Of a stretch of DNA of 64,000 nt, positions 33,023 to 41,713 are shown piece after piece. Source of the DNA: Waddlia chondrophila WSU 86-1044 (GTDB lineage Bacteria; Chlamydiota; Chlamydiia; Chlamydiales; Waddliaceae). The stretch is from NCBI RefSeq assembly GCF_000092785.1, contig NC_014225.1, positions 571,340-635,339 on the forward strand. The letters run 5' to 3'. Numbering within the stretch: the stretch's first letter is position 1; every line of letters begins with the position of its first letter. The notes beneath the pieces were generated by a model that saw nothing but the letters and a program-made list of their open reading frames with translations, was not told where the DNA came from and did no database searches. Both the position numbers and the translations under genes were made by a program.

Positions 33023-34804
33023 ATGACGTCTTCATTTATTGGCATTCATTCGATTTCTAAATCATTCGGGTCTCGCAAGTTATTCGAGAATATCTCATTG
33101 ACGATTTCAAAAGGAGAGCGAATCGGCCTGTTAGGTCCAAATGGAGCGGGGAAATCAACCTTGCTGAAGATTTTAATGGGAATGGAGCTCCCAGACGATG
33201 GCGAGATCTCAAAACGAAAAGGTCTGCGGATCGGATATGCCAGCCAAATACCGGAGTTTTCTGATTTGACCGTTGAGGAGGTGTTGACTCGCTCCATATC
33301 CGCAGGAGATCCTCATGAACTCGAAACGCGTGCCCGCGTTTTATTGGGGAAAGCGCAGTTTATCGATTTTAACCAAAATGCCGCAGCTCTTTCCGGAGGT
33401 TGGAAAAAACGCCTCGACATTATCCGAGCGTTAATGAACGAGCCGGATCTTTTGCTGTTGGACGAACCGACCAATCATCTGGATTTAGAAGGGATTCTCT
33501 GGTTGGAAAATTTTTTGTCCCGTGAGAATTTTACTTATGTCATCGTCAGCCACGATAGATATTTTTTAGAAGCTACAGCAAATAAGATGATCGAGTTGAA
33601 TAAATGCTTTCCTCAAGGCATTTTTGAGAGCGAAGGAAAAATGAGCGGCTTTATGGAGCAAAGGGAAGCCTTTCTGGAAGCTCAGGAGAAGCGGGAAAAG
33701 GGATTGGCCTCATCTGTTAGGGGGGAAGTTGATTGGTTGAGGCAGTCTCCGAAAGCAAGAACGACGAAATCGCGCTCTCGCATCCAAAGAGCGTATCAGA
33801 TGATGGATGAACTTGCTTCGGTCAAAAAAAGGAATCGGCAGGAAACTGTTGGAATTGACTTTTCAGCATCGGAACGTTCGACGCGTAAATTATTAGCTGC
33901 AAAGAATCTCGGAAAATCAATTGAAGGAAAGGTGTTATTCAAAGGAGTCGATGTCACACTGTCGCCTGGTACAAGGCTGGGCATTGTCGGAAAGAACGGC
34001 ACAGGAAAGACAACTCTTCTAAAGGTCTTATCCGGTATGGTTCCTCAGGATATGGGAACGATTAAGACTGCCGATGATCTGAAAATCGTGTATTTCGATC
34101 AGCACCGGGAAAAAATCCCTTTGAATGCTTCTCTTAAAGAGGCACTGTCTCCTTCCGGAGATCATGTCAATTACAGGGGACAGCAGATTCATGTCAACGG
34201 ATGGGCGCGCAAATTTCTCTTCGATACAGACCGCATGGAGCTTCCAGTCTCCCGTTTATCCGGAGGGGAAAGAGCTCGCATCCTCATCGCTAGGCTCATG
34301 CTGGAGCCTGCCGATGTGCTCTTTCTTGATGAACCGACCAACGACCTTGATATTCCAACGTTGGAAGTGATTGAAGAGAGTTTGATCGAGTTCAATGGAG
34401 CTGTCGTTCTCATTACTCACGACCGTTGCTTAATGGATCGCGTCTGCACTGAAGTGATCGGTTTGGGCGAAGGGAATGAGCGTCAGATATTTGCCGACTA
34501 TGACCAATGGAATCAAGCGTGCCTTCCGAGGGAACAGCTGCCTAAAATAGAAAAAAAGGAGAGGCAGATCCGGCAGGCAGTTAAGATGTCCTATAAAGAG
34601 AAAAAGGAACTGGAAGGAATGGAAGAAGCTATTCTGTTGGCAGAAAATCAGCTGGAGGAGCTGCAAAAGCAGGCAAGCGATCCATTGCTTGCTGCCAATT
34701 CCGAAAGATCTTTGGGGCATTACGAACTGATGGGCAAAGCTCAAAAACAGTTGGAGGAACTCTATGAGCGTTGGCAGCTTCTTATCGATAAATCAGAGCT
34801 GTGA
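33023..34804 (+). CDS. ABC-F family ATPase, Uup-like
   Basis: 593 residues with two ATP-binding cassettes and no membrane segment. Walker A motifs are GPNGAGKST and GKNGTGKTT, signatures LSGGWKKRL and LSGGERARI, and Walker B regions LLLLDEPTNHLDL and VLFLDEPTNDLDI. Between them lies the charged linker of ABC-F proteins (RQSPKARTTKSRSRIQRA). The C-terminal coiled coil (EKKEREIRQAVKMS... region) is typical of Uup, which binds DNA or ribosomes. ABC-F proteins act on the ribosome; the exact role of Uup is unsettled. It starts 63 bp after the IS1 element, so its promoter may lie in or near the insertion. Its 3' end overlaps the convergent LysR gene by 43 bp. Confidence 0.9.
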   Translation: MTSSFIGIHSISKSFGSRKLFENISLTISKGERIGLLGPNGAGKSTLLKILMGMELPDDGEISKRKGLRIGYASQIPEFSDLTVEEVLTRSISAGDPHELETRARVLLGKAQFIDFNQNAAALSGGWKKRLDIIRALMNEPDLLLLDEPTNHLDLEGILWLENFLSRENFTYVIVSHDRYFLEATANKMIELNKCFPQGIFESEGKMSGFMEQREAFLEAQEKREKGLASSVRGEVDWLRQSPKARTTKSRSRIQRAYQMMDELASVKKRNRQETVGIDFSASERSTRKLLAAKNLGKSIEGKVLFKGVDVTLSPGTRLGIVGKNGTGKTTLLKVLSGMVPQDMGTIKTADDLKIVYFDQHREKIPLNASLKEALSPSGDHVNYRGQQIHVNGWARKFLFDTDRMELPVSRLSGGERARILIARLMLEPADVLFLDEPTNDLDIPTLEVIEESLIEFNGAVVLITHDRCLMDRVCTEVIGLGEGNERQIFADYDQWNQACLPREQLPKIEKKERQIRQAVKMSYKEKKELEGMEEAILLAENQLEELQKQASDPLLAANSERSLGHYELMGKAQKQLEELYERWQLLIDKSEL

Positions 34805-35670
34805 AGTTTCTCGTCGATGAAGTCGATAAGCGCTCTTACTTTGCGCGGTGTGTATTTTCTCGGAGGTAAAACAACGTAGATGGGGACGTCATCTTGTGAT
34901 AGATTCTGAAAAAGTTCCTGCAGCTCTCCACTTTGCAGATATTTTTTTACTGTGTAGTGATGCAACTGGACAATACCTATTCCCTGAAACGCTAGGTCAA
35001 CTAATATTTTGGCATCGTTGACTTTGATGTAAGGGGCAAAGGCGACTTTCTTTTTGTCTTTGAAGTAGAGAAGATTGTCCGGACAGCGCATGCGATGCGT
35101 AAGAATGCGGTGATCTTTCAAGTCATTAAAGTGCTTTGGCTCCCCATACCTTTTCAAATAGCTTGGAGCAGCGCAAATCGCGTATCGCGTAGTCAATAGG
35201 CGGCGGTGGACTAAATCGCTCCCTGCTTGCATGCTGTTTCCCATCATCACATCGATCTTTTCCCCTTCGAAGTGGGGAATTCTTTCACCGATCTCTAACT
35301 CTAATTCAATCTTTGGATAGAGATTCAAAAATTCAGCAATGTTCGGCACAACAATGCGGCTTGCGAAGTGGGGAGTACAAAAAACTCTTAGCTTCCCGCA
35401 AGGAATTGCTTTCATTTGCGACACTAATGCCTTTGATGCTTCAAGCTCTTCAATAATCCTGTGCACCTGTTCCAAATACGCTGCGCCTATATCGGTAAAT
35501 GCCAGCTTTCTTGTTGTGCGCACAAGAAGTTGAATGCCTAGCTCTTTTTCAAGTTTTGAGATCTGCTTGCTAACCGCAGCTGATGAAACGCCGAGCTCCC
35601 GCGCTGCGCCTGCTAGGCTTCCATGTCGACCGACGGAGGCCAATGTTTCAATTTGATGTAATCGACTCAT
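34762..35670 (-). CDS. LysR-type transcriptional regulator
   Basis: 302 residues. The N-terminal winged helix is MSRLHQIETLASVGRHGSLAG / AARELGVSSAAVSKQISKLE, followed by the effector-binding periplasmic-protein-like domain. ATG 35670 is chosen over a TTG at 35679. It is divergent from an MFS efflux gene with 87 bp between them, the classical layout of a LysR regulator and its target. The intergenic sequence is AT-rich with TTAATATTTTGTGTTATTATAA, which may hold a T-N11-A box. The inducer is unknown. Confidence 0.93.
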   Translation of the reverse strand: MSRLHQIETLASVGRHGSLAGAARELGVSSAAVSKQISKLEKELGIQLLVRTTRKLAFTDIGAAYLEQVHRIIEELEASKALVSQMKAIPCGKLRVFCTPHFASRIVVPNIAEFLNLYPKIELELEIGERIPHFEGEKIDVMMGNSMQAGSDLVHRRLLTTRYAICAAPSYLKRYGEPKHFNDLKDHRILTHRMRCPDNLLYFKDKKKVAFAPYIKVNDAKILVDLAFQGIGIVQLHHYTVKKYLQSGELQELFQNLSQDDVPIYVVLPPRKYTPRKVRALIDFIDEKLHSSDLSIRSCQRS

Positions 35671-35757
35671 TCTTAACAAAAAGTTAATAAGTATTAATAT
35701 TTTGTGTTATTATAAACAAACTCGAAATCTATTACAATAGTAGAAAAGGAGATGTCG
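35671..35757. promoter_or_regulatory. Divergent LysR/MFS control region
   Basis: AT-rich 87 bp between the two start codons, with TACAAT at 35732-35737 as a likely -10 for the MFS gene and AT-rich dyads upstream. A regulator site is expected from the gene layout but was not defined. Confidence 0.4.
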
Positions 35758-36978
35758 ATGAAAAAAATTGCGATTAGCCTTTGTCTAATTATTGGGTTGG
35801 TTAGTCTGCCGCAGATTAGCGAAACGATTTACACGCCTGCTTTGCCAGATGTTGCGAAAGGATTGAAGGCAAGCGTGCATGCTGTTGAAGCTTCTTTGTC
35901 TGTCTATTTTCTGGGCTTTGCATTTGGAGTTTTTTTATGGGGAGGATGTTCCGATCTGATTGGCAGGCGGAAAACGCTGTTGATCGGATTGACGATCTAC
36001 ATCATCAGCTGCGTTGCCTGCTTGATTTCTCATCGGATCGATCTGTTGCTGGTTTGGAGATTTTTTCAAGCTGTTGGAGCAAGCGTCGGTTCAGTAATCA
36101 CGCAAACAATACTGCGGGATGTGTATGAAGGGAAAGAGCGTTCCAGGCTTTTTGCAACAATTTCTGCAGCTCTCAGTTTGTCACCTGCGATTGGGCCAGT
36201 TATTGGAGGCTTGTTAAGCGAGGATTGGGGATGGCGTTCGAATTTTGCGTTTCTGATTGCCCTTGGATCAGTTTTGCTTGCTTGGGCGTATTTGAAGTTG
36301 CCGGAAACGCGTCCATCTCATGTAGAGCTGCCTGGAAAAAGGGAATATCAGAATCTGTGCAGGCGTATGTTTAGCTCTACTGCTTTATGGGGGCATGTGC
36401 TATTAATAGGGGCGACAAACGGGATTCTGTTCTGTTTTTACCAAGAGGCTCCGTTTATTTTTATCAATCAAATAGGTCTTAGCCCGAAAGCGTATGGTTT
36501 GCTTGGATTAGTTGTAGCCAGTGCAACTGTGTTTTCGGCGAGGCTCACTTATCGATTGGCTGGCAAGTACTCCCAGGAATGCTTGATTTCTTCCGGTGCT
36601 TTTACAGCAACGATTGGAGCGATTGCTTTGATCCTTCTGCAACAGGCAGGATATTTTCAGATCGAGGGCCTAACATCTGTTGTGTTTGCCTTATTTGTGA
36701 CTTTTGTTGGAGTGGGAATGATTATTCCGAATAGTTTAAGCATTGCCCTTAAGGATTACCAAGCAATGGTTGGCACGGCAGGATCGATTTTTGGCGCGTT
36801 ATACTACTTGATCATTTCTCTGGCGACTTGGGGAATGAGCATACTGCATGATGGATCAGCTTTGCCCCTTCCTTTGTATCTGACGCTTCTTTGTTTGCTT
36901 CTCTTGATCGGAAGCTTTTTTATTCAACAGACTCTCACTGTTGAGGAAGTTATTGATCAACCAGAGCAATCAGCCTGA
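35758..36978 (+). CDS. MFS drug efflux transporter, Bcr/CflA type
   Basis: 406 residues with twelve predicted membrane segments. The loop 2-3 motif is GGCSDLIGRRKTLLIG. ISETIYTPALPDVAKGL at the start, and RFFQAVGASVGSVITQTILRDVYEG, with SLSPAIGPVIGG, are the Bcr/CflA signatures. ATG 35758 is chosen since AAGGAG (35746-35751) directly abuts the alternative ATG 35752. It probably expels antibiotics or metabolites by proton antiport. It overlaps the convergent cyclase gene by 29 bp. The divergent LysR gene is the likely regulator. Confidence 0.92.
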   Translation: MKKIAISLCLIIGLVSLPQISETIYTPALPDVAKGLKASVHAVEASLSVYFLGFAFGVFLWGGCSDLIGRRKTLLIGLTIYIISCVACLISHRIDLLLVWRFFQAVGASVGSVITQTILRDVYEGKERSRLFATISAALSLSPAIGPVIGGLLSEDWGWRSNFAFLIALGSVLLAWAYLKLPETRPSHVELPGKREYQNLCRRMFSSTALWGHVLLIGATNGILFCFYQEAPFIFINQIGLSPKAYGLLGLVVASATVFSARLTYRLAGKYSQECLISSGAFTATIGAIALILLQQAGYFQIEGLTSVVFALFVTFVGVGMIIPNSLSIALKDYQAMVGTAGSIFGALYYLIISLATWGMSILHDGSALPLPLYLTLLCLLLLIGSFFIQQTLTVEEVIDQPEQSA

Positions 36979-37621
36979 TAGGAGCTTCCGTGCCTCCGCG
37001 GATTTTCGGAGGCAGTGCGATTGCTAAGGCGCCGCTGTCGGGAACACTAGGTAAGTTGGCAATATTTTCGATGATGTATTTTCCCTTTTTTAGCAGCAGA
37101 TGATGCACAGGAAAGTTCATATTTCTCCCATCAGGAGAGAGGGTATCGATCCCTATGCCCACGATTTTTCTTTTGAGAAGAACCTCCGCTGATTCAACAG
37201 AGAAGCCAGGAAAGTGGGTTTTATTTCGGTATTTTGAAGGGTTGTTCCAATGCTTGGCCCAGCCTGTGTCTGCAACAACAAGGCTTCCTGGAGAGATCTT
37301 CCCATGTTTTGCTTCATAGTCTTTAATGTTTTGGGGAGTGACGAGAATATCGGGAAAGGAATCGGAGTCGACTCTAATGATGCAAAGGGGAGCGACAAAA
37401 ATGCTGACATCTAGATCAGAGATATTTTCTCCGTTGGGATTGAAGTGGGAAGGAGCATCCATATGTGTGCCGATTCCAGATTCCATATCATAGTGCATGA
37501 CTCGGCAGCCTTCTTCATCATAATCCATTTCGACAGTGATGCGGAACCCGCATTGCCCACTCCAGGTAGGAATGTTTGGATGCACCTCGTGGCTGAGATC
37601 GATCACCTCAGGGATTTTCAT
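36950..37621 (-). CDS. Cyclase / kynurenine formamidase-like metal hydrolase
   Basis: 223 residues of the PF04199 family. The metal motif is GIGTHMDAPSHF, with further ligands in VIDLSHEVHPNIPTWSG near the N-terminus. Members hydrolyse N-formylkynurenine, isatin or act as cyclases; no tryptophan-degradation genes are nearby, so the substrate is open. Start at 37621 has AAGGAGGAT upstream. Confidence 0.9.
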   Translation of the reverse strand: MKIPEVIDLSHEVHPNIPTWSGQCGFRITVEMDYDEEGCRVMHYDMESGIGTHMDAPSHFNPNGENISDLDVSIFVAPLCIIRVDSDSFPDILVTPQNIKDYEAKHGKISPGSLVVADTGWAKHWNNPSKYRNKTHFPGFSVESAEVLLKRKIVGIGIDTLSPDGRNMNFPVHHLLLKKGKYIIENIANLPSVPDSGALAIALPPKIRGGTEAPIRLIALVDQ

Positions 37622-37696
37622 TTTATCCTCCTTTCGGTATATATCTTTTTTAAAACAAATGTTTTTTTGTTAAAAGGAGTCATTTATACTGAAATC

Positions 37697-38737
37697 ATGT
37701 TTGAGTTATTGATGATTGTTGCCTGCATTGGCATGAACGCTTTTCTTGCGGCATATGAGACCGCTTTTATTGCTTCCAGCAAACCTCTTGTGCGCAGGAT
37801 TGCAGCAGATAAAACAAAAACCGACTACTTGAAGCTGTTGTTTCTTAAAGACAATCCTGAACGCACGTTATCTGTGATTCAAGTGGGGATCACTTTTGTC
37901 GGTATGTTTGCTGCTGCAGTGGGTGGAGTGGGAGTTGAAAAAGGGTTGTCCCCTTATTTTCGGGAAACGTTAGGGCTTAGATCGGAATTAGCCGAACTTT
38001 TATCCCTACTGGCTGCGGCTGTGCCATTGACCTATTTTACAGTTGTTTTTGGAGAGTTGATCCCAAAAACGTTTGCCCTTAGAAATCCTTTAAGGACTGC
38101 ATCGCGGTTTTCCCATGCGATTTCTAAGATGAGCAAGGTGTTTTGGCCTGTTGTTTTGTTATTGGAAAAATCAACGAAAGCTTTGCTGAAGTGGATTCCT
38201 AGGCTGCATGAGAGTGAACAAAAAGACCTTGATGATGTTTCCGAAGAGTTCGAGACAATGTCAGCTCAGAGTAAAGAATATGTGCTGAATCTGTTTAAAA
38301 TTGAAAAAACTAAAGTCGCATCTGTTTTCATTCCATGGAATGAAGTCGATATTTTGGAAAAAGATCAGCCTATACAGGAAGTTGAAGAGAAAATCATTCG
38401 GTTCGGCCATACCCGCTTGCCGGTGTTTGAATCTGGTCGTTGCGTAGGTGTTTTGAATGCAAAAGAGTTTTTGGCGCTTTTAAAAGCTGGCAAAAGCGAT
38501 TGGAGCTCTATCATCCATCCCAGTGTCATCCTCTACGAGCAAGCGCCTTTGTTGTCTGCTTTCAGAATAATGCAAAAAAGGAAAGCGCATATGGGAATTG
38601 TGAAAGATCTTCATGGAGTTCATTTGGGGATCGTCACCATGGAGGATATCTTCGAAGAGATTGTCGGAGACATTTATGATGAAGATGACGACGGGAGCAT
38701 CTTGAAAATATTGATGGGACGGGGCTTACCCTTTTAA
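37697..38737 (+). CDS. CNNM/CorC-type membrane protein (DUF21 plus CBS pair)
   Basis: 346 residues. The N-terminal DUF21 domain has three to four membrane segments (MFELLMIVACIGMNAFLAAYE...VVFGELIPKTFAL), followed by two CBS domains (TRLPVFESGRCVGVL and HLGIVTMEDIFEEIVGDI). Homologues are linked to magnesium or cobalt transport and were named hemolysin-like. No CorC-HlyC C-terminal domain is visible after the CBS pair, so it is a short version. ATG 37697 is chosen over a long upstream extension that overlaps the cyclase gene. It overlaps the convergent rtcB end by 12 bp. Confidence 0.88.
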   Translation: MFELLMIVACIGMNAFLAAYETAFIASSKPLVRRIAADKTKTDYLKLLFLKDNPERTLSVIQVGITFVGMFAAAVGGVGVEKGLSPYFRETLGLRSELAELLSLLAAAVPLTYFTVVFGELIPKTFALRNPLRTASRFSHAISKMSKVFWPVVLLLEKSTKALLKWIPRLHESEQKDLDDVSEEFETMSAQSKEYVLNLFKIEKTKVASVFIPWNEVDILEKDQPIQEVEEKIIRFGHTRLPVFESGRCVGVLNAKEFLALLKAGKSDWSSIIHPSVILYEQAPLLSAFRIMQKRKAHMGIVKDLHGVHLGIVTMEDIFEEIVGDIYDEDDDGSILKILMGRGLPF

Positions 38738-40153
38738 AACCAGTTGAGGGCGGAGTTTGGCCACCATGCGGGCAAGGCCGGCTTCCTGCACAGCTTCCAC
38801 AACAGCATCTACATCCTTGTAGGCATCGGGCATCTCTTCGGCAATTGTACGGTAGGAGCGGGCAGCCACTTTCACTCCTTGATTTTCCATATACTCGACA
38901 GGATCTCGCCCTTTCCAAGCTTGCAAAGACTTGATGCGGCTGCGAGCGCGTCCAGCTCCATGACAGGAGCTGCACCAGGTCAGCGGGTTGCCCTGGCCAG
39001 CCATTAAATGGCTGGCACGTCCCATATCTCCAGGGACAAGGACAGGCTGCCCCGTGGTTTGAAACACCGGCGCCAGTTCCTCGGCACCTGGACCAAAGGC
39101 TCGGGTAGCGCCCTTGCGATGGACGCAGACTGTTTTTAACTTTCCGTCGATTGTGTACTGTTCGAATTTGGCAATATTGTGGCAGACGTCATAAATGAGG
39201 CGGATGCTTTCCGCACTGGTTCCCAAGACTTCCAGAAAGCTTTGACGCACTTGATGAAGGATCCTTTGCCGGTTGTTGAACGCGAAATTTGCTGCGGAGG
39301 CCATTGCTTGGAAATATTGTTTTCCCAAAGCGCTGCGGATAGGAGCGGCGATTAACTGCTTATCAGGCAGGCCCTCATCCAGATTCTTCTTAACGAACGT
39401 ATTCAATGTATCTTGGCAAATCTGGTGGCCGAACCCGCGCGATCCTGAATGGATGAGGATATAGGTCATCCCTTTGACAATTCCCCATGTTTGTGCAATC
39501 TCTTCAAGGTAGAGATGGCTGACCTCTCCGATCTCTACAAAGTGGTTGCCAGATCCTACAGATCCAAGTTGATGACGTCCTCGTTCTTTTGCAAGAGGAG
39601 AGACGGCGTCAATCTCTCCTCCTTCGATGAACCCGCGGCTTTCCGTATGCTCAAGGTCTTGAGGCAAGCCGAACCCTTGCTCAACAGACCATCTTGATCC
39701 TTTTTCGACAATCTGTTTGTAGTCGGATTCTGTTAATTCCTTTCCCTGTTTTGTCCCTCTTCCTACTCCAGAGGGGACACGCTTGAAGATGGCTTGAAGA
39801 AGTGCATCTTTTTCCTTTGCTTTAAGTGTTTGGAAGGGCAGAGGAACAACAGCAAGGCGTACGCCGCAATTGATGTCGTATCCTACTCCTCCGGGGCTGA
39901 TCACTCCCTCTTCCAGATCCATGGCTGCCACCCCGCCGATGGGAAATCCGTATCCCCAGTGGATGTCGGGCATTGCGATACTATAGCCGATGATCCCGGG
40001 CAGATGAGCGACATTGCGCACTTGCTGTAGAGGCTGGTCAAGCGCAGCGTCCTGCAGTAAGCGATCTGTTGCGATGACTAAGCCGGGAACGCGCATTCCC
40101 TCTTCGATAGGCAGTTCGTAGCATCCTGAATCGATAAGCTTCAAGTTAAACAT
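38726..40153 (-). CDS. rtcB: RNA ligase RtcB (3'-phosphate/5'-OH ligase)
   Basis: 475 residues. Joins 2',3'-cyclic or 3'-phosphate ends to 5'-OH ends using GTP and Mn, as in tRNA splicing or repair. Metal ligands are in GGVGYDINCGVRL (Asp, Cys) and GSVGSGNHFVEIG and HSGSRGFGHQIC (His). The His that receives GMP is in CVHRKGATRAFGPG. The closing AYKDVDAVVEAVQEAGLARMVAKLRP is conserved. ATG 40153 overlaps the archease gene by 8 bp, so the pair is coupled. No rtcA or rtcR is nearby. Confidence 0.97.
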   Translation of the reverse strand: MFNLKLIDSGCYELPIEEGMRVPGLVIATDRLLQDAALDQPLQQVRNVAHLPGIIGYSIAMPDIHWGYGFPIGGVAAMDLEEGVISPGGVGYDINCGVRLAVVPLPFQTLKAKEKDALLQAIFKRVPSGVGRGTKQGKELTESDYKQIVEKGSRWSVEQGFGLPQDLEHTESRGFIEGGEIDAVSPLAKERGRHQLGSVGSGNHFVEIGEVSHLYLEEIAQTWGIVKGMTYILIHSGSRGFGHQICQDTLNTFVKKNLDEGLPDKQLIAAPIRSALGKQYFQAMASAANFAFNNRQRILHQVRQSFLEVLGTSAESIRLIYDVCHNIAKFEQYTIDGKLKTVCVHRKGATRAFGPGAEELAPVFQTTGQPVLVPGDMGRASHLMAGQGNPLTWCSSCHGAGRARSRIKSLQAWKGRDPVEYMENQGVKVAARSYRTIAEEMPDAYKDVDAVVEAVQEAGLARMVAKLRPQLVLKG

Positions 40154-40727
40154 CAATCATCATCTCCCATTGCAAAAAGCCTTGCATCTCTTTGATTCTA
40201 CCGTGAAAACTCACCGCTTTAAATGCGCATCCTGATTCAGTGTCGATCTTGGTGATCAGCGAGTTGAGGTGGATGATGATCGTATCGAGATCTGCGCTTG
40301 AGCGTGGAATGGGAATGAACGGGATCATTTGCGGTTCGTAAAAAGCTAAAGCAGCCAAAGCATGGTAATGGAGTTGCTCCAGATCTTCCCCTTTAACAGC
40401 GAATGCGATATCGGCGGTGTGGTCGATCTCTTCGAAGGCCGGAGGGAACGAAAGCGACCAGATAGAAGCTTTATCTTCGAAAAGGTGAACGGTATGGGCG
40501 GAAAAAGGAGTCAGATCGCGGTAAAGGGCAGCTGGAAGGTGTCCTGATAAATGTAGAACGCGGGGTTCATCAATATAAAAGCGGACGGGCGATCCCAATG
40601 TTCCTGCCAACCCGACTTTCCAGATCGGATGCACCCTTTTTGGCTCGCTTAAGTGCGAGACATGGAGAAAGGAGCTTTGATCTGCAGCTGGGGTTGTGAT
40701 TTCAAGAGAGAGTGTGTATGTTTTCAT
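40146..40727 (-). CDS. Archease-like RtcB activator with an N-terminal extension
   Basis: 193 residues. The archease start motif FEEIDHTADIAFAVKGEDLEQLH is at about residues 100-125, followed by HLNSLITKIDTESGCAF and a closing WEMMIDV. Archease helps RtcB to turn over many times. Two features are unusual: about 95 extra N-terminal residues (MKTYTLSLEITT...) without recognised homology, and a shortened middle that lacks the usual KTEVKAATYH stretch, which would carry part of the metal site. It may be a divergent activator. It overlaps the preceding NUDIX gene by 26 bp. Confidence 0.82.
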   Translation of the reverse strand: MKTYTLSLEITTPAADQSSFLHVSHLSEPKRVHPIWKVGLAGTLGSPVRFYIDEPRVLHLSGHLPAALYRDLTPFSAHTVHLFEDKASIWSLSFPPAFEEIDHTADIAFAVKGEDLEQLHYHALAALAFYEPQMIPFIPIPRSSADLDTIIIHLNSLITKIDTESGCAFKAVSFHGRIKEMQGFLQWEMMIDV

Positions 40728-41205
40728 GATAAGGGATCTCAAAGAATGGGTCGGGTTCTTGAAGGATATAGCGTTCTTCGATAAAACTGATGATCCGCCT
40801 TTGATTGGAAAATTGCAGATACTTGAGCGCCTCCTCTAGAGGCTTCCAGATAAAGCAACGATGCTCGGTAGGGGAGAGGCGCACAGCCTGTTCGGGATTG
40901 ACGATTGCTAAGAAAATTGGGCCGAACAAAATTTTATCAAGCTCAAGTTCGTAAAAGCTTTCGACTTGATCGACTTTGTAGAAAATTTTCGGCTTCAGGC
41001 TGGTTTCTTCGTATAGTTCTCTAAGAGCTGCTTGCCATGCAGTTTCTCCTGTTTGAATTGAACCGGTCACCATTTGCCAGTTGCCGTTGAGGTATTCGCT
41101 GCAGCGTTGCATCAATAAATATTCGCTCTGGCCGTTAACCATGCGAACGACATAGCAGACCGTGTGTGTTGGCTGAATCATGAAGGCGGTTTGACTAAAG
41201 TTCAT
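40702..41205 (-). CDS. NUDIX hydrolase 2 of the RtcB operon
   Basis: 167 residues. The NUDIX box is GSIQTGETAWQAALRELYEE, with the metal-binding Glu pair. The region QPTHTVCYVVRMVNGQSEYLL resembles NudB-type dihydroneopterin triphosphate or nucleotide pyrophosphohydrolases. ATG 41205 is chosen because CAGGAGTTAT precedes it. The gene overlaps the one before it by 11 bp and archease after it by 26 bp, so it is part of the RNA-repair operon. A job on RNA 5' ends or damaged nucleotides is possible, but not shown by the sequence. Confidence 0.88.
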   Translation of the reverse strand: MNFSQTAFMIQPTHTVCYVVRMVNGQSEYLLMQRCSEYLNGNWQMVTGSIQTGETAWQAALRELYEETSLKPKIFYKVDQVESFYELELDKILFGPIFLAIVNPEQAVRLSPTEHRCFIWKPLEEALKYLQFSNQRRIISFIEERYILQEPDPFFEIPYHENIHTLS

Positions 41206-41677
41206 CGATAACTCCTGCAGCTTTAAGAACCGCCTTGGCTCCAGCCATAAGAGGAAGAATATCTGCTTGAGATGGTGGAATCCATTGATATTCAAGATGT
41301 TCGGAATTGATGTTGACCTCCGGCTTTGCATCGAGAAGGATTAAGAACATATGATAAACATAGTCGATTGCAGGCTTTCGGATATACCGCTTTCCTTTTT
41401 CAATGAATTTCTCAGGAGGCAGCCCAATTCCGGTTTCTTCCTTCAATTCACGGAGAGCCCCCTCCAAAGGAGTTTCTCCCGGGTCGATTTTACCGGCAGG
41501 CACACCCCATAATCCCTCTTCGGGCTTCCCATAGCTCCGTTTCAAAAGAAGCATTTCATTACTATAGAGAAGATAGCAGGCGGCAACTTCGATTTGTGGA
41601 GCAAAATCGGTTGGCGGGTGATTAAAAATTTCCAATTGGTTTTTACAGTCTTGAAGTTTTTTTGTTACAAACGTCAT
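41195..41677 (-). CDS. NUDIX hydrolase 1 of the RtcB operon
   Basis: 160 residues. The box is GKIDPGETPLEGALRELKEE, and EGLWGVPAGKIDPGE is typical of MutT-like enzymes for NTPs or NDP-sugars. The first 35 residues form an added helical start. ATG 41677 begins the four-gene minus-strand operon; upstream 36 bp separate it from the divergent oxidoreductase. Substrate unknown. Confidence 0.88.
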   Translation of the reverse strand: MTFVTKKLQDCKNQLEIFNHPPTDFAPQIEVAACYLLYSNEMLLLKRSYGKPEEGLWGVPAGKIDPGETPLEGALRELKEETGIGLPPEKFIEKGKRYIRKPAIDYVYHMFLILLDAKPEVNINSEHLEYQWIPPSQADILPLMAGAKAVLKAAGVIDEL

Positions 41678-41713
41678 ATTAGCTAAATATGACGAAAAAA
41701 GGAATAGATTGCC

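Noticed and set aside
37445-37696. 84-codon N-terminal extension of the CNNM/CorC-type protein
   Set aside because: It is antisense to the cyclase gene and unrelated to DUF21 starts; ATG 37697 gives the normal protein.
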